Source: Theocolax elegans (lineage: Eukaryota > Arthropoda > Insecta > Hymenoptera > Cerocephalidae). Taken from it: 64,000 bases of DNA. Positions 8,594 to 20,535 of the stretch are shown piece after piece (the stretch's first letter is position 1; every line of letters begins with the position of its first letter). The notes beneath the pieces were generated by a model. It ran no database searches, was not told the origin of the DNA, and was given only the letters and a program-made list of their open reading frames with translations. The stretch covers positions 4,553,125-4,617,124 of the forward strand of contig CM047429.1 in NCBI GenBank assembly GCA_026168455.1, written 5' to 3'. The translations under genes were made by a program, and so were the position numbers.

Positions 8594-9620
8594 AACGGAA
8601 ATAAAAATTATCAATGGCACTCCTTATCATAGGTGGTTGTGTTTCAGCACATGTGTCTATTATCCGTTGCCTAAGATCTTGCAAGTTCTGCAGTTTAGTA
8701 AAATAGATTTTAGATTTTATGTGTCCCCATAGAAAAGAATCGAGTGGAGTTAAATCAGGTGACCGTGCTGGCCAATGGACGGGTCCTCCTCTACCTATCC
8801 ATCTGTTAGGAAAAACATTATTTAAATATTGCCTTACCATTAGTCGGAAATGCGCCCCCGCACCGTCTTGTTGGTACCAAATGTCTTGAAAGTTCTCACC
8901 AACTATCTGATGTATTGCTGGAACTATTTCGTCAGTGAGAAGTCGCAAATACTCTACACCATCCGAATTTCCGTTTATAAAAAATGGCCCAACTATTCGA
9001 TCTTGAAACAAACCTGCCCATACATTTAACTTTTCAGGATATTGTGTACGATTTTCAAGAACCCAATTGGGATTTTGGTCACTCCAATATCTACAATTAT
9101 GCCGATTTACTTCGCCGGTAATTTGAAAAGTCGCTTCATCTGAAAAAACAATGTTGTATAAAAAATTAGGGTTTTGATCAATTCGTTGCATCATATCATC
9201 ACAAAAATCCACACGGTTGTTGAAATCCTCTCCTATCAATTCTTGAACAAGATGGATTTTGTAAGGATGAAATTTCAAAATTTTTAAATTCCTTCCAACA
9301 GAACGAGAATTCATTTCAAGCTGTTGCGATACTCTTCTTACCGACAGACGAGGATTTTCAACAAACGACAAAGCAACTTCAAGCTGCTTTTCTTCGGTTG
9401 TTTGGCTTTTAGGTCTTCCAGATTTAGGTCGATTTTTGTTAGTTCCCGTTTCTTCAAAACGGCGAACCGTACGGGAGACTGTAGACTTTGAAATACCTTC
9501 TTCTCCATTACGAAAAGTTTCATTAAAAAGTAATCTAACTTCATCATACGTCCTCTGCCTATCGCCCCAGCCCCGCATCATCAAGAGTGAAACTCTCTCT
9601 TGCTCCGTAAGCGAAGCCAT
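8582..9620 (-). pseudogene. Mariner transposase (DD41D), cut off by LINE insertion
   Basis: Start chosen at ATG 9618-9620, where family similarity begins; upstream in-frame codons look like leader sequence. Residues about 1-115 form paired helix-turn-helix DNA-binding domains (STVSRTVRRFEE, then SVRRVSQQL). The catalytic triad is the Asp of FSDEATF, the Asp of QQDGAGAHF and, 41 residues further, the Asp of PDLTPLDSFLWG. The frame runs to the LINE junction, where it reads into LINE sequence and stops two codons after HC; the true C-terminus survives at 2621-2658. Apart from the insertion there is no stop or frameshift, so the element was young when interrupted. Confidence 0.9.
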
Positions 9621-10296
9621 TTTAAATCGCAAATAAATTCGAAAATTAATAAACGATACACCAAGGAAATGGAAAAAAGAAAACCGAAGAAAGCAGCAAA
9701 GTTCTGAAATAAATGCTTTTTTTATTATGAAGATGAGTATTGACCAATTTTCAAATGAAATGATCACAAATGATAATACTTTGTCCATTGATCTATCCCA
9801 AGTAACGGTGAAAATGAATGTTTTGCAAAGAACTAATACCGGTTACGAATCGTCCTTGTAACAGCTTCACGCAAAATTTTGCGTTCTTTTCTATTTCTGA
9901 ATTTTACCAATAAGTCCTATTCTAAAAAATTCACTTGGCTTTGACCTTCAAGATCATGTCAAGGATAAATCCAAGGTCATCAGTAAATAGAAAATAATAT
10001 CAGCGCTATTTTCGATTTTTTTTCGGAAAACCACTCCCTCAGAGTTACTTTGCTTTGCTCCGCAATCATGATCGTTTTGACCTTCAAATGACTTTCAAAG
10101 GTTAAGTTTCAAAAATCGACAAAAACGTAACTAGATGTAAAATATCCCGCCCTTTCTATTTCCGGAGTTAAAAATAGGGTGTTCTCTTTGAAAAACTAGA
10201 CTTGACCTAGACTTTGACCTTCAAGGTCATGTCAAGGTCAACATCAAATAGCCTGGTGAAAATACTATTCATTCTGTACTTGAAGTGTTAGCGGGA
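9621..10296 (-). repeat. Mariner 5' region with repeated terminal-repeat block
   Basis: Between transposase and right terminal repeat. Bases about 10022-10252 are a diverged direct copy of the terminal-repeat block 10297-10531, and 9935-10010 holds a shorter piece, so the right end carries roughly two and a half tandem copies of the repeat against one on the left. Confidence 0.7.
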
Positions 10297-10626
10297 AACC
10301 ATTTCTTCAGAGTTACTTTGCTTTTCCGCAATCGTGATTGTTTTGACCTTCAAATGACCTTCAAAGGTCAAATTTAAAAAATCGACCAAAACGGTTTTGG
10401 ATGTAAAATTTTCCGCTCTTTCCATTTCCGGGGTCAAAAATGGGGTGTTCCATTTGAAAAACTAGACTTGACCTTGACTTTGACCTTCAAGGTCATATCA
10501 AGGTCAAATCCAAGGTGACCATCAAATAGCCAGAGAAAAATCCTACAACTTTTGTCTCAAACATTTTTCCCAAAAATGCACTCCCGTCGAGATATTTTTG
10601 TGTTCCGGTACTTTTGCCACACCCTG
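10297..10626 (-). repeat. Right terminal inverted repeat of the mariner element
   Basis: Reverse complement of 2101-2425, with the same AAGGTCA-rich block around 10465-10510 and the element tip CCACACCCTG next to TA at 10627-10628. Confidence 0.88.
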
Positions 10627-10628
10627 TA

Positions 10629-13210
10629 TGTTTTTGATTTTCGCGCGGGCTGACATGTTGTCGTGACATCGCGGTTTTTCGGCGCATGCTGTGGATGTCC
10701 AATCAGCATGCTCCAGCCATCGAGGGATCGTGAGTGGGAAAAGCGTCGGTGTAGGAATAAAACCGACGAGATCCTGCGATCTCCTTCTTGTTCCCTTCCG
10801 GATTTCATTGTAATCAGTCGTGGTTAACCCATTGAATTATATCTATTCTCGCTATGAGGAAGCCAAGTATCATGGTAAAAATTCCGGTAAAATTAATTTT
10901 ATTATTATTTTAATTTGCTATTATTATATTTTTACTCATTGGTTTCTCCTGCATTGCCCTGATCCCGCACGCCGAAAGGCAGTGCGACTGGGTGCGTGTG
11001 GTGACGACCTGAGTAGTTATTTTATCTTAAATAATATCGGCGCCACGGTGATGCTGACGCGTATCTATCAAGGTACGCGAGGCTAAACCGACGCCATATT
11101 AACGGTCGAACGGATTTGTGTACCACGCGATTGATAACGTTAGTAAATGTTCGCGTAACGATAAAATAATGTTTATAATTAAGATGTACATAATTTGTAT
11201 TAGATATTAATAAATAAAGTTCGCTCGTTTAGTTATTCGTATTCGGTCGTATATTGTTAATTATTAATAATGCCAACTATTTCCTATTTCCAACCTCCTC
11301 ACGAGATATAGTCTTTAACATGCTTATTGACTAATATCCTTATTAATTTAATGAATAACGATACATTAATATTTATTAAAATACCGTTACAAAGTTTATA
11401 ATTAGTTATTTCCTAACATGTTTTGTATACATAAAAAATAAATAATAATTATTAAGTTACTAATACCTTAATGATCTATACATACATTGTAGGGATCAAG
11501 CGTCGCGTTAGCTAATAGTCCAGTTGAATTAGACCTTTTTCATGAAAAAATTGTATTGTCGACAAAAAAAATACGTTGATATAGTATGAAATAACATGAA
11601 TTAACCCAACTGTTTTCCAAACAAAATTAGTGTACCTATTAAAAAAAACTAAAAAGTTCCAAAATACTGGTTTTTAGAAAAAATTTTCAAATACTTTTTG
11701 TAAGTCTTGAAAATATCTATCGAGTAAAAAAAGTTTAATTATTAAAATGAATAAGACTTTGTATATTAAACCATATAATATATAGTATAGTTGAAAATAT
11801 ATATACAGTTGTACATTTTAAATAATTGCCTCTATAGAAAGTCGTATATATTTTAATTTATATTTTTTTTAAATTCAGCGTTTTAATTTAAAATGTTATT
11901 TTAATCACGCCTACTCGACCATTTTGTCATACGCGCTTTATACAGCGGCTAAATATAGACACTTCATTATTATTATTTATGAACATGTTATTAAAAACAT
12001 GCAAATTTTTAGCGAGGGTGCAGTTTAAATGATCATGGATGCAGTTGTTTGGCATTGGAATTATACCGATACATTTTCTTACTTACCAGATAACTAAATT
12101 AAGGGGATGTAGTTTTTAAAATAAAATTGATTAAAAAGTGTATTTTTTAATATGTTTTAAATTATGAGATTTGAACAATATTGTGTTCGGTACGTTTTAA
12201 GTGGCTATAACTCAAATCTGTTCAAAGCTTAAATTTGAATTATTATTTTATTATTTTGGAAACGCGCATGCGCATACGCACTTTATCACTTGATGAATAT
12301 ACAAAATTGGTTTTTTATTATGTATAAACTCATTATTTAAAATATGCAAAGTTTAGCGAGGGCGCAGTTTAAATGAGCTTGGGTGCAGTTTTTTGGCTTT
12401 CGAATGGTACGGATATATTTTGTTTTATTGACGAGATATTCTTTTTTCAATATTCGGCAATCGGAACCTGCATATTTCATTTTTCTTCGGAAAATTTAGA
12501 AGGATGCAGTTTTTGAAACCAATTTTTTTGGAAAATGCAGTTTAAATGCCGCCTCGTAGTATTTTTTTTATAGCAAATACGACATAATTGCAGGCTGGCG
12601 TATAGGTGGTGCAGTTACATTTTTTCTTCGGCAACACATGTGCGTTGCAGCCCAAAAGCAAAAACCAAGCAAATGGGAAAAACCCAAGGTCAAGGTAAAA
12701 CAAATGCGCATCCAAAAATGGTCCCTTCCTCCACTACGCAAAAATCCAAAAATGTCAAGCGAGATCCGCATCGTTAAAAGCGTTGGAGAGCAGACCGATT
12801 TCGAAGCTCTTTACGTTCACTTCATGTATTTTATTTTACTATAATCTTCTACTAAATGTAGACTTGATTTCTACCTATTTTACTTTTGTATTTATTCCGA
12901 GTACATTTCCTTGATCCTGCGCGACTTTAATTTGAACATACTTGTTCGTCTGGACGTATTACTAAACGAACACACGCAATATCGCGAACAAACCTATAGT
13001 TGCGAACGCGGAAAAAAAGCGATACATCACTATAATGAAAGCCCGTACAACTATTGGTGCCAACTGCCAACCTACTCTCTCATCAAGAAAGAGAGAAGAG
13101 AAAAAGAAGATAGTTGGTACTTTGTAATATCACGTCAATAAAGCTTGATTAAATTTATTAAATATATGTGAAGGTTTTTCTTGACATATAGAAAAAGAAA
13201 TGAGTTCAAA
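10629..13210. other. Intergenic region upstream of calypso
   Basis: No gene is recognised. About 10630-10830 is GC-rich and mirrors in character, but not in sequence, the block left of the mariner. From 11280 to 11950 it is plain AT-rich sequence. The diverged repeat at 11960-12560 is listed separately. Bases 12600-12850 are moderately GC-rich without a recognisable product. The last 350 bases before the calypso ATG should hold its promoter and 5' untranslated region, but no core promoter motif stands out. Confidence 0.5.
11960..12560. repeat. Diverged tandem repeat with GCAGTTTAAATG words
   Basis: Blocks at about 11980-12100 and 12330-12450 share an ordered series of matches (TTAGCGAGGG, GCAGTTTAAATGA, GCAGTT then TTGGC). 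A third partial copy near 12530-12560 has GCAGTTTAAATGCCGCC. It is probably an old repeat family rather than a gene. Confidence 0.55.
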
Positions 13211-16200
13211 ATGCCTGTTGATATTAATCGTTTGACTGAAGGTTGGCTTGAACTCGAGAGCGATCCAGGTAGTCATTCATAAGAAATAGACGTATCTCGA
13301 CATAACTATTTTTTTAATTTGACCAACATAATTTTATCATATGTTTATAATTATGATCTGTTTTAGGACTATTTACACTACTTCTGGAAGATTTTGGAGT
13401 TAAAGGTGTTCAGGTGGAAGAAATATATGATCTACAAAAATCACTCGAAGGTCCGGTTTATGGATTCATATTTTTATTTCGTTGGATAGAAGAAAGACGT
13501 TCTCGACGCAAAGTTGTCGAGCAAGATGAGAGTTTTGTCAAAGATGAAGATGTTGTAAATAATATATTTTTTGCCCAACAGGTATTGCATTTACTTAATA
13601 GTAACTACTATTGCAATTAATAGTAAATAAGTACATTTTGATTACAGGTTGTCCCAAACAGTTGTGCAACTCATGCTTTGCTTTCTGTTTTGTTGAATTG
13701 TCCTAATATACATCTTGGTACAACACTAACACGTTTAAAATTACATACAACTGGAATGTGTCCAGAAAACAAAGGTTGGGCAATAGGAAATACACCAGAA
13801 TTAGCATGTGCCCACAATTCTCATGCTATGCCTCAAGCAAAAAGAAGGCAAGATAAAAATACAGCTGGTGTATCTTCTGGTAGATTTACAGGAGAAGCAT
13901 TTCATTTTGTTAGTTATGTGCCTATAAATGGAAGACTTTTTGAATTGGATGGTTTAAAACCTTATCCAATGGATCATGGTCCATGGAAGGAACATGAAGA
14001 ATGGACTGAACAATTTAGAAGAGTAATAACAGATCGCTTGGGTATTTCTACAGGTGAACAATTACAAGATATTAGATTTAATTTAATGGCCGTTGTACCA
14101 GATCGAAGGCTTGCTATTTCACACAAACTGACAATGTTAAAAACTAACAGGCAAATAGTTCTTGAAGCCCTTCAGCAACTAGTAAAATTAACTCATCATA
14201 ATAGCTCTGTAAACCATAATAATAAGAATAATAATAGTAATAGTAACAATACCGTTAACTCTGATATTGAAAAGTTAGATAAATTAAATGAGAAGAAAGA
14301 AAAGACTGAAGAAGAAAATTGCATTGTGGTAAAAAATGAAGTACAATGCACTATACCTGTCATTAGCATAGAACGATGTAACAATTCAACAAACGATATG
14401 GAAGAAGTTTCTAATTCTGTACCAAAGTCTTTAAGGTAATGACTATAATATGAGAATATGAATTTGTTAAATTTAGTGCATTTACATTTTTTATTATTTT
14501 CTTAATAATTACTAGTGGTATTGAAAAAGTAGTCAATGTCTGTGCACTTGATTATGCAACACCCCTTCAAATTCAAACATCACCAGCTCATAGTTCATCA
14601 AGTACTGATACTTCATCTGAAATAGGTTCTGCTTTTAATTCTCCTACTCAAGGTAATTGTAGTTTTTTGCAATTTGAATATTTATTTAAACATTTTTTAC
14701 ATTTGTAATTTACTATTTTATAGCTTGGGGATGGAATTCTGGTCAAATTAGTCCCACATCTACAAAAGATTTCAAAAAATTTGTTGTAATACGAGTGGCT
14801 GGAGATGAAAAAAATGAAAATGGTTTAAGCAATTCTTTAACTGTTATTCTGATTAAGTAATATATTTCATCATTAAGATTACACATTTAATAATTTAATT
14901 ATTTAAAGGTCGTTCTTTGAGTAACATAAATATGAATGGAAAGAGACATGTATCTGATAGTACACAGTTGAACAAAAAGGTATGTTTGTCTGGAGAGGTA
15001 AGGATACCGCATGCAAGAGTGAAAACTAGCAATGGTGATACAGTTACTGAAGAAAAGAAAGTTGAAAAGATCGATTCAAAACTTTGTTCAAAATATCCAG
15101 AACTATTTGAACCTCATACTTTTGCTCCAAAGGATCTCCTTGCATTATTAAAAAATTTAGAACACGAAATTGGTATTTGTGAAACTGCCTTGAAGGATGA
15201 AAATGATAAACGAAATAAATATAAGGTTGGATATTTACTTCCCTAGTGGAAAAAACTTAATGCAAATAATAGTTTGTAACAATAAATAAGTGTAATTAAC
15301 TAAAATAATCTGTTAATAACTGAATTAAACAGTTAATAATAGAATATAAATGTCAGATTTTGGACTGCAAATAATAGTTATTAAATGATTATATCTATAT
15401 TAATTCTAGTATCATTAATTATTAACCAAAATTTTTCGTTATTTATATTTACTACAGATTTTTGTAGACAGTGATTAGAAAATAAAATAAATAAACTGCA
15501 TATAATAGTTACATACAGAAAAGATCTGTTGAAAGCTATATTTCACAGTTACTTTTGGTTAATAAAAATTAATAATTTATTAAAGGATTTAATACCAGCA
15601 TGTAAGTGTTTACTTAATTTTTAAAAAAGAAAATAAATGTATTTTCTTGTTCAAACTATATATGTAATTTTACATAAATGATTAAATTCAGAAAAATCAA
15701 TTAAAAACTTTATCAAGTAAAATATGAGCATGTTCTACATACAATTTACAAACTTTTTTGTATTTAACATGTCTAGGAAAAATTGATAGTTTTTGAGATA
15801 AATGTTAATAAATATGGTGAAATGACCAATTTTTTCAAAATATCATTTGCTTTGAATTGCTGCAAAGTCTTGAATTCAAGCTCCAAAAGTTTAGCTCGGC
15901 TCTTATTATAGGTCTTCTAACAGTTTTTTTGTAATATCAATAATTAACATGTATTAAAAAAAATAAAATAAAATATTAGAGATTATGTTTTATTCATTAT
16001 AAATTAAATGTAACGATAATAAATCACTGATTAATTTGCAAAATATAATTTTACTGCTAATGTAATATATAAGAACATGATTATGAACATTTTGAAGGGT
16101 AAATATTGCTTATTATCTATTTGTATTGAATGCTTATTCTGATGATATATGCAAGGCGATTTTCTACTTGAAAATTTAAAACGTTTATGATTGCTTTGCT

Positions 16201-18670
16201 TACAATACAAGTTGTATTATCGTGACGTTATACAGTGGCTAAACAATCCGAAATGTTTCTGTAGAGCTAAAAAATTTTAATTTTATAACATTTAAAACAT
16301 TATTTAACAAATAAATATAACGTAAAAAATTCAACAAAACAGTTTTTAATACAAGATGGGACCTTAATTATGTAAAAAAATTATAAAATTCAATATTTAA
16401 AAATATGAATAGTCCTAATTCAAAATATTGGTTCATAAAGATTATACTAGAAATCGATATAAAAATTTAATAACTATTATTTGCAGTCCAAATTTAGACA
16501 TTTATATGCTATTATTAACCGTTATCTTAAATATTATAATTAATTATTTCACCCAAGCCACCCGAAAAGTTCACTTTATTATCTTCAAACGCGGGAGTAA
16601 ATTTTTATTTTATTTCCCAAGGAATAAAATAAACTTTTATTCCCAGCAATCACTTTTCAGTCTCAGGATTCACTATTTTAACTTCGCATTTACACTGTCG
16701 TTGATGAAAAAATAGTTACAAACACATTTTCAGTTAAGACTTGAAAATTTTTTTCGACAAGCACATAATTATCAAAAAATATAATAAAACGAGAAAATTT
16801 AAATTGATATAAAAAGAAAAAAGATTAAAATTATCGTTGTTTTTGAATAAAGTGCCCTTTCCGAGGATGATTTGGTTGAAAAATTTTACATACACTTCGG
16901 GAGTGAAAGCCCATTAATTAAGATGAAGGAAAATTTATTGTTTGTCCAAAGATGTTTAAAGTGATGTTAAATCCTTTATTGATCACCGCGAACTAAATAT
17001 AATACAATTGCCGACGTTTCGGACGTATTAAAACCGTCCCTTTTCAAGGCTAAAACAAATATTAATCACATTGTCGTGGCACAACTTATAAAAGATACAC
17101 CAAACTACATTGAAATTCCCGGGCACCAAAGCTTGCACAATGAGCACAAAGTATTATATAAGTAATCCAGAAGTATTCTTTAAGTATTTGTATACCTATA
17201 TTATATCTTTTTATAAGAAAAATTTCTTTAAGAAATTTTTCTATATTATCATATAATTCTTGAATGTATGCTAGAAGATACTACTTAAAGTATATGTAAA
17301 GAATTCTTTATTATGTATAAATATAGACCTAGTCTCATTTAATTCAAAAAAATGTTTATTATAATGTTTGCCTATAAATTCTATTAATAAGAAATTCGCT
17401 TAGCAGACATAAATAGAAATGGTATTATTAAAAAAAAAATTGTCTCTGATGGGGATTTGAACTCAGAACCGATAGTCATAGTGCTACGCCTTAGCACGAA
17501 AATTTTACTTAAGTAGTTTCGGAACTCGTGCATGCTCATCAACCTAACTTTCATATAAAACGCGGTTGATTTGTTTATAAATAATATTTATTAATTTCAT
17601 ATTAAGTTTTGCATTACAATTAAAAATAGAAATTTACATAAAATGTGCGTGTGTCTTATATTGAAGATTTTCTTGTATAAATTGATAATATAATTTTAAA
17701 TTGATAGAAGAACAGTTTGTGTTTTCTTGTTTAATATTAATTTACTACTTTATACATAGACTTATATACAGTAGTATCATATACCGTTTATTGTTTATTA
17801 GGTACTTTAAAAATAATTATAAAGTATTCTATACTTCTATAAAGTATTCGATTTTCAATACTTTAGTAATACTTCCTTAATACTTATTGCTTTTAAAAAG
17901 AATTCTTTTTTTACGGGCATTCAAGATTTCTTATAGAATATTTTATCTCTGAAAGTGTGCTCATGGTGCGTGATACTTGGACCTGTCCGAAGGAACTCCA
18001 AAAGAGAAATTCAATGAGCAAAACAATTGCTGTTCTAGACTTCCTTTGGGCAGGTCTAAGGTGTCAAGGACTTATAGTATAGAATTTGATGTATTTTCTC
18101 TAAGTTGTGCCACGACAATGTGATGAATATTTGTATTATTTACCTTGAAAAGGGACGGTTTTAATACGTACGAAACGTCGGCAATTGTATTATATATGGT
18201 TCGTAGTGATCAATAAAGGCATTTGACATCACTCTAAAGCCCATTATTCCCTTAGTGCATAAATAACTATTTCCATTAAATTTTTCGCTAGGGTTCACCA
18301 AAGAAATAGAGTAAATTAAAATATATAATTTGTAAACATTTTTTATTTAGATTGATGATTCTAGAAGAACTCATAATTATGATGAATTCATCTGTACATT
18401 TTTATCAATGTTAGCCCAACAAGGGAAATTAGCTGAATTAGTACAACAGCATTTGCAGTTAAAGAAACAACCTACAGTAGCAGTCAACAGAGTACACAGG
18501 TGCTTAAAACACAGTAGATAAGTTATTAATTTTGTAAATTTAAATAATATTGTATAATTATAGTTATTATAATGTATGTATGTAGCAGGACCTCAAAAAG
18601 AACAGACACAAATCGAACAACTGCTCCACGGAAACGAAGAGGAAGAACTAAGTGTAAAAGGCGAAAATGA
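13211..18670 (+). CDS. calypso: Ubiquitin carboxyl-terminal hydrolase calypso (BAP1 orthologue)
   Basis: Eight exons with GT-AG ends and matching phases: 13211-13268, 13367-13581, 13648-14435, 14516-14652, 14724-14822, 14909-15225, 18351-18499 and 18589-18670, giving 614 residues. Calypso/BAP1 is the nuclear deubiquitinase of the Polycomb PR-DUB complex, which with ASX removes ubiquitin from histone H2A. The N-terminus carries the UCH domain ([14 protein letters not shown]). Catalytic Cys is at about residue 97 in [17 protein letters not shown], His at about 177 in [10 protein letters not shown] and Asp at about 192 in LFELDGL. A low-complexity Asn-rich insert lies in the middle. The C-terminal ULD ([14 protein letters not shown], then [19 protein letters not shown]) binds ASX, and a basic tail ([12 protein letters not shown]) fits nuclear targeting. 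The exon 5 donor (GT at 14823) is chosen by phase; it is the least certain junction. Confidence 0.95.
17010..17050 (-). ncRNA. Degenerate hammerhead-like motif, left arm
   Basis: Read on the minus strand: GCC (stem I), TTGAAAA in place of the core CTGANGA, stem II GGACG/CGTCC, then GAAACGTC and GGC. Two core positions differ from consensus (C3 to U, G8 to A), so cleavage is unlikely. Confidence 0.5.
17440..17500 (-). other. tRNA-like sequence (B-box type), probably SINE-derived
   Basis: The minus strand reads TGCTAAGGCGTAGCAC and, about 20 bases on, GAGTTCAAATCCCC, resembling the D-arm and T-arm (box B) of a tRNA. The acceptor stem does not pair, so it is not a tRNA gene. Confidence 0.35.
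18142..18182 (+). ncRNA. Degenerate hammerhead-like motif, right arm
   Basis: Inverted counterpart of 17010-17050 with the same core changes and one further mismatch in stem II (CGTAC instead of CGTCC). Confidence 0.5.
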
Positions 18671-18716
18671 ATTTCTAAATGGTGGCTTTCATGTTAAAAC
18701 AAACGTTCTGAATATA

Positions 18717-19722
18717 TATATGGGGTATTCCACGTGAAGTGGTCCGATCAAAATTTTAAAATGCACCAAATTTTGGGTACACTTTGCAAATGTTTTTCAG
18801 AATACAGAAAAAAATTTTTAGGTACTGGAATCTATTTGCTCAAAAGTTATTCTAACCTCAAAAAGTGAATTTTTCCATATTTTTTTCAACACCAGCTGGG
18901 TTTACCGCTATATAACTCAAAATCTATCAACTTTTACTATATAACATTATATGTAACATTCGTTGCTAATTATATCTAGAATTTATTCTTCTGGGTTAGA
19001 ATTTCTAATCTCAAGGTCAATGTTACACAAACTACATGTCAATATTCAACTTGAAAAAAGTGCAAGTGCGCCACCTTTGATTTTTTCATCCAAAAGTCTA
19101 AAAGAAAGCTTGGAGCAATACCTTTCAAATGGTCTGTAGCATTTTTATGGCCTCCAATTCTGTAAAAAGTTATGACAATTTAAAGAAACTCGAAATTTTT
19201 TTAAAAATTTAAATGGGAATTACCATGTTAATTTTTGTGAATTTTCTGTCTTTCTTTAAATTGTCATAACTTTTTACAGAATTGGAGGCCATAAAAATGC
19301 TACAGACCATTTGAAAGGTATTGCTCCAAGCTTTCTTTTAGACTGTTGGATGAAAAAATCAAAGGTGGCGCACTTGCAGTTTTTTTAAGTTGAATATTGA
19401 CATGTAGTTTATGTAACATTGACCTTGAGATTAGAAATTCTAACCCAGAAGAATAAATTCTACATATAATTAGCAACGAATGTTACATATAATGTTCTAT
19501 AGTAAAAGTTGATAGATTTTGAGTTATATAGCGGTAAACCCAGCTGGTGTTGAAAAAAATATGGAAAAATTCACTTTTTGAGGTTAGAATAACTGTTCAG
19601 CAAATAGATTCCAGTACCTAAAAATTTTTTTCTGTATTCTGAAAAACATTTGCAAAGTGTACCCAAAATTTGGTGCATTTTAAAATGTTGATCGGACGAC
19701 TTCACGTGGAATACCCCATATA
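18717..19722. repeat. Very long foldback: 472-bp arms, 62-bp loop
   Basis: 18717-19188 is a near-perfect inverted copy of 19251-19722. The ends read ATGGGGTATTCCAC / GTGGAATACCCCAT, and the flanks are (TA)n. There is no coding frame. It lies about 50 bases beyond the calypso stop codon, so part of it could fall in the 3' untranslated region and fold into a long hairpin. Confidence 0.9.
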
Positions 19723-19733
19723 TATATATATAT

Positions 19734-20490
19734 ATGGGCTATTTCAGGTCAAGTGGTATAATGAAAATTTTAAATCGCACCAAATTTTGAGAATAGGCTT
19801 GAAATATCTTCCAGAAAATAGAAAAAAATTTTTAGATGTTAAAAATAATTTGACTAAGAATTATTCCATCGTAAAAAATGGAAATTTTTTAATTTTTTAG
19901 AAAAATTGCTATTTTTAAAGCATTTATCTCAAAATCTATTGATTTTTTTGAAAAAAAAATTACATACAACTTTTGTTCAAAATAATCTTTAGAACTTATC
20001 TACCCAGGTTACAATTCTTATTAAGAATTATTGATTATCAAAAAAGGCGGCCACGCCACAATTGACAGCTCAAAAGATCATATTTTTAAAGAGCTTTCAA
20101 ATGGCGGTGGTTAGATTAGTGGTTAAAACCGCTGGTGAAAGTTATGCCTCATATACCTCGTAAAATTACTAATTTTCATGTATTTTAAGCCATAACTTTC
20201 ACCAGCGGTCTTAGCCAATAATCTAACCACCGCCATTTGAAAGATCTTAAAAAATGTGATCTTTTTAACTGTGTTAGATCAAAATCAATTGTGGCGAGGT
20301 CGCCTTTTTTTGATAACCCGGGTAGATAAGTTCTAAAGATTATTTTGAACCAAAGTTCTATGTAATATTTTTTAAAAAAAATCAATAGATTTTGAGATAA
20401 ATGGCTTTGAAAATAGCAATTTGTTTTTCTATTTTCTGAAAGATGTTTCCAGCCTATTCTCAAAATTTGGTGCGATTTAAAATTTTCATC

Positions 20491-20491
<1 letters not shown>
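19734..20491. repeat. Second, related foldback element
   Basis: The arm at 19763-20146 is the inverted copy of 20191-20490; the right arm has lost about 85 bases. Its terminal words are akin to the previous foldback (ATGGGCTATTTCAGGTCAAGTGG), so both belong to one wider family. The right arm is where the 5.6 kb tandem duplication begins (20322). Confidence 0.82.
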
Positions 20492-20533
<42 letters not shown>

Positions 20534-20535
20534 GT
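20490..20535. repeat. (TA)n and (TG)n microsatellite
   Basis: Simple dinucleotide run at the edge of the foldback. It is repeated in copy 2 of the duplication at about 26126-26170. Confidence 0.9.

Larger units (their letters stand above)
2099..10628 (-). mobile_element. DD41D mariner transposon split by a LINE
   Basis: A mariner element reads leftward. Its outer ends share the inverted sequence GGGTGTGGCAAAAGTACC and abut TA dinucleotides (2099-2100 and 10627-10628), as expected for a TA target. The left tip has about four extra bases relative to the right tip. Terminal inverted repeats are unusually long, about 325 bases. The transposase (9620 down to 8582, resuming at 2658 and ending at 2621) is interrupted by the LINE at 2671-8581. 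Removing the LINE and one 12-base repeat would leave an element of about 2.6 kb. Spacing between the second and third catalytic aspartates is 41 residues, the spacing known for the rosa-type DD41D mariners. Confidence 0.85.
16955..18234. mobile_element. Inverted-repeat element with hammerhead-like arms
   Basis: About 140 bases at 16955-17095 are the inverted copy of 18091-18234, and each arm contains the same degenerate hammerhead-like motif. The 1 kb interior is AT-rich, has no open frame of note and contains a tRNA-like stretch near 17440-17500 on the minus strand. The structure fits a non-autonomous Penelope-related element with inverted terminal units; the family is inferred from the motif. 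Confidence 0.6.
15226..18350 (+). other. calypso intron 6, mostly AT-rich and repeat-filled
   Basis: The only long intron of the gene (3.1 kb). Bases 15226-16950 are AT-rich without a recognisable gene. A transposon-like inverted-repeat element fills 16955-18234, ending 116 bases before exon 7. Confidence 0.8.

Noticed and set aside
14724..14860. calypso exon 5 read through to the TAA at about 14858
   Set aside because: Would end the protein before the ULD; the GT at 14823 keeps phase with exon 6, whose ULD sequence is clearly part of BAP1.
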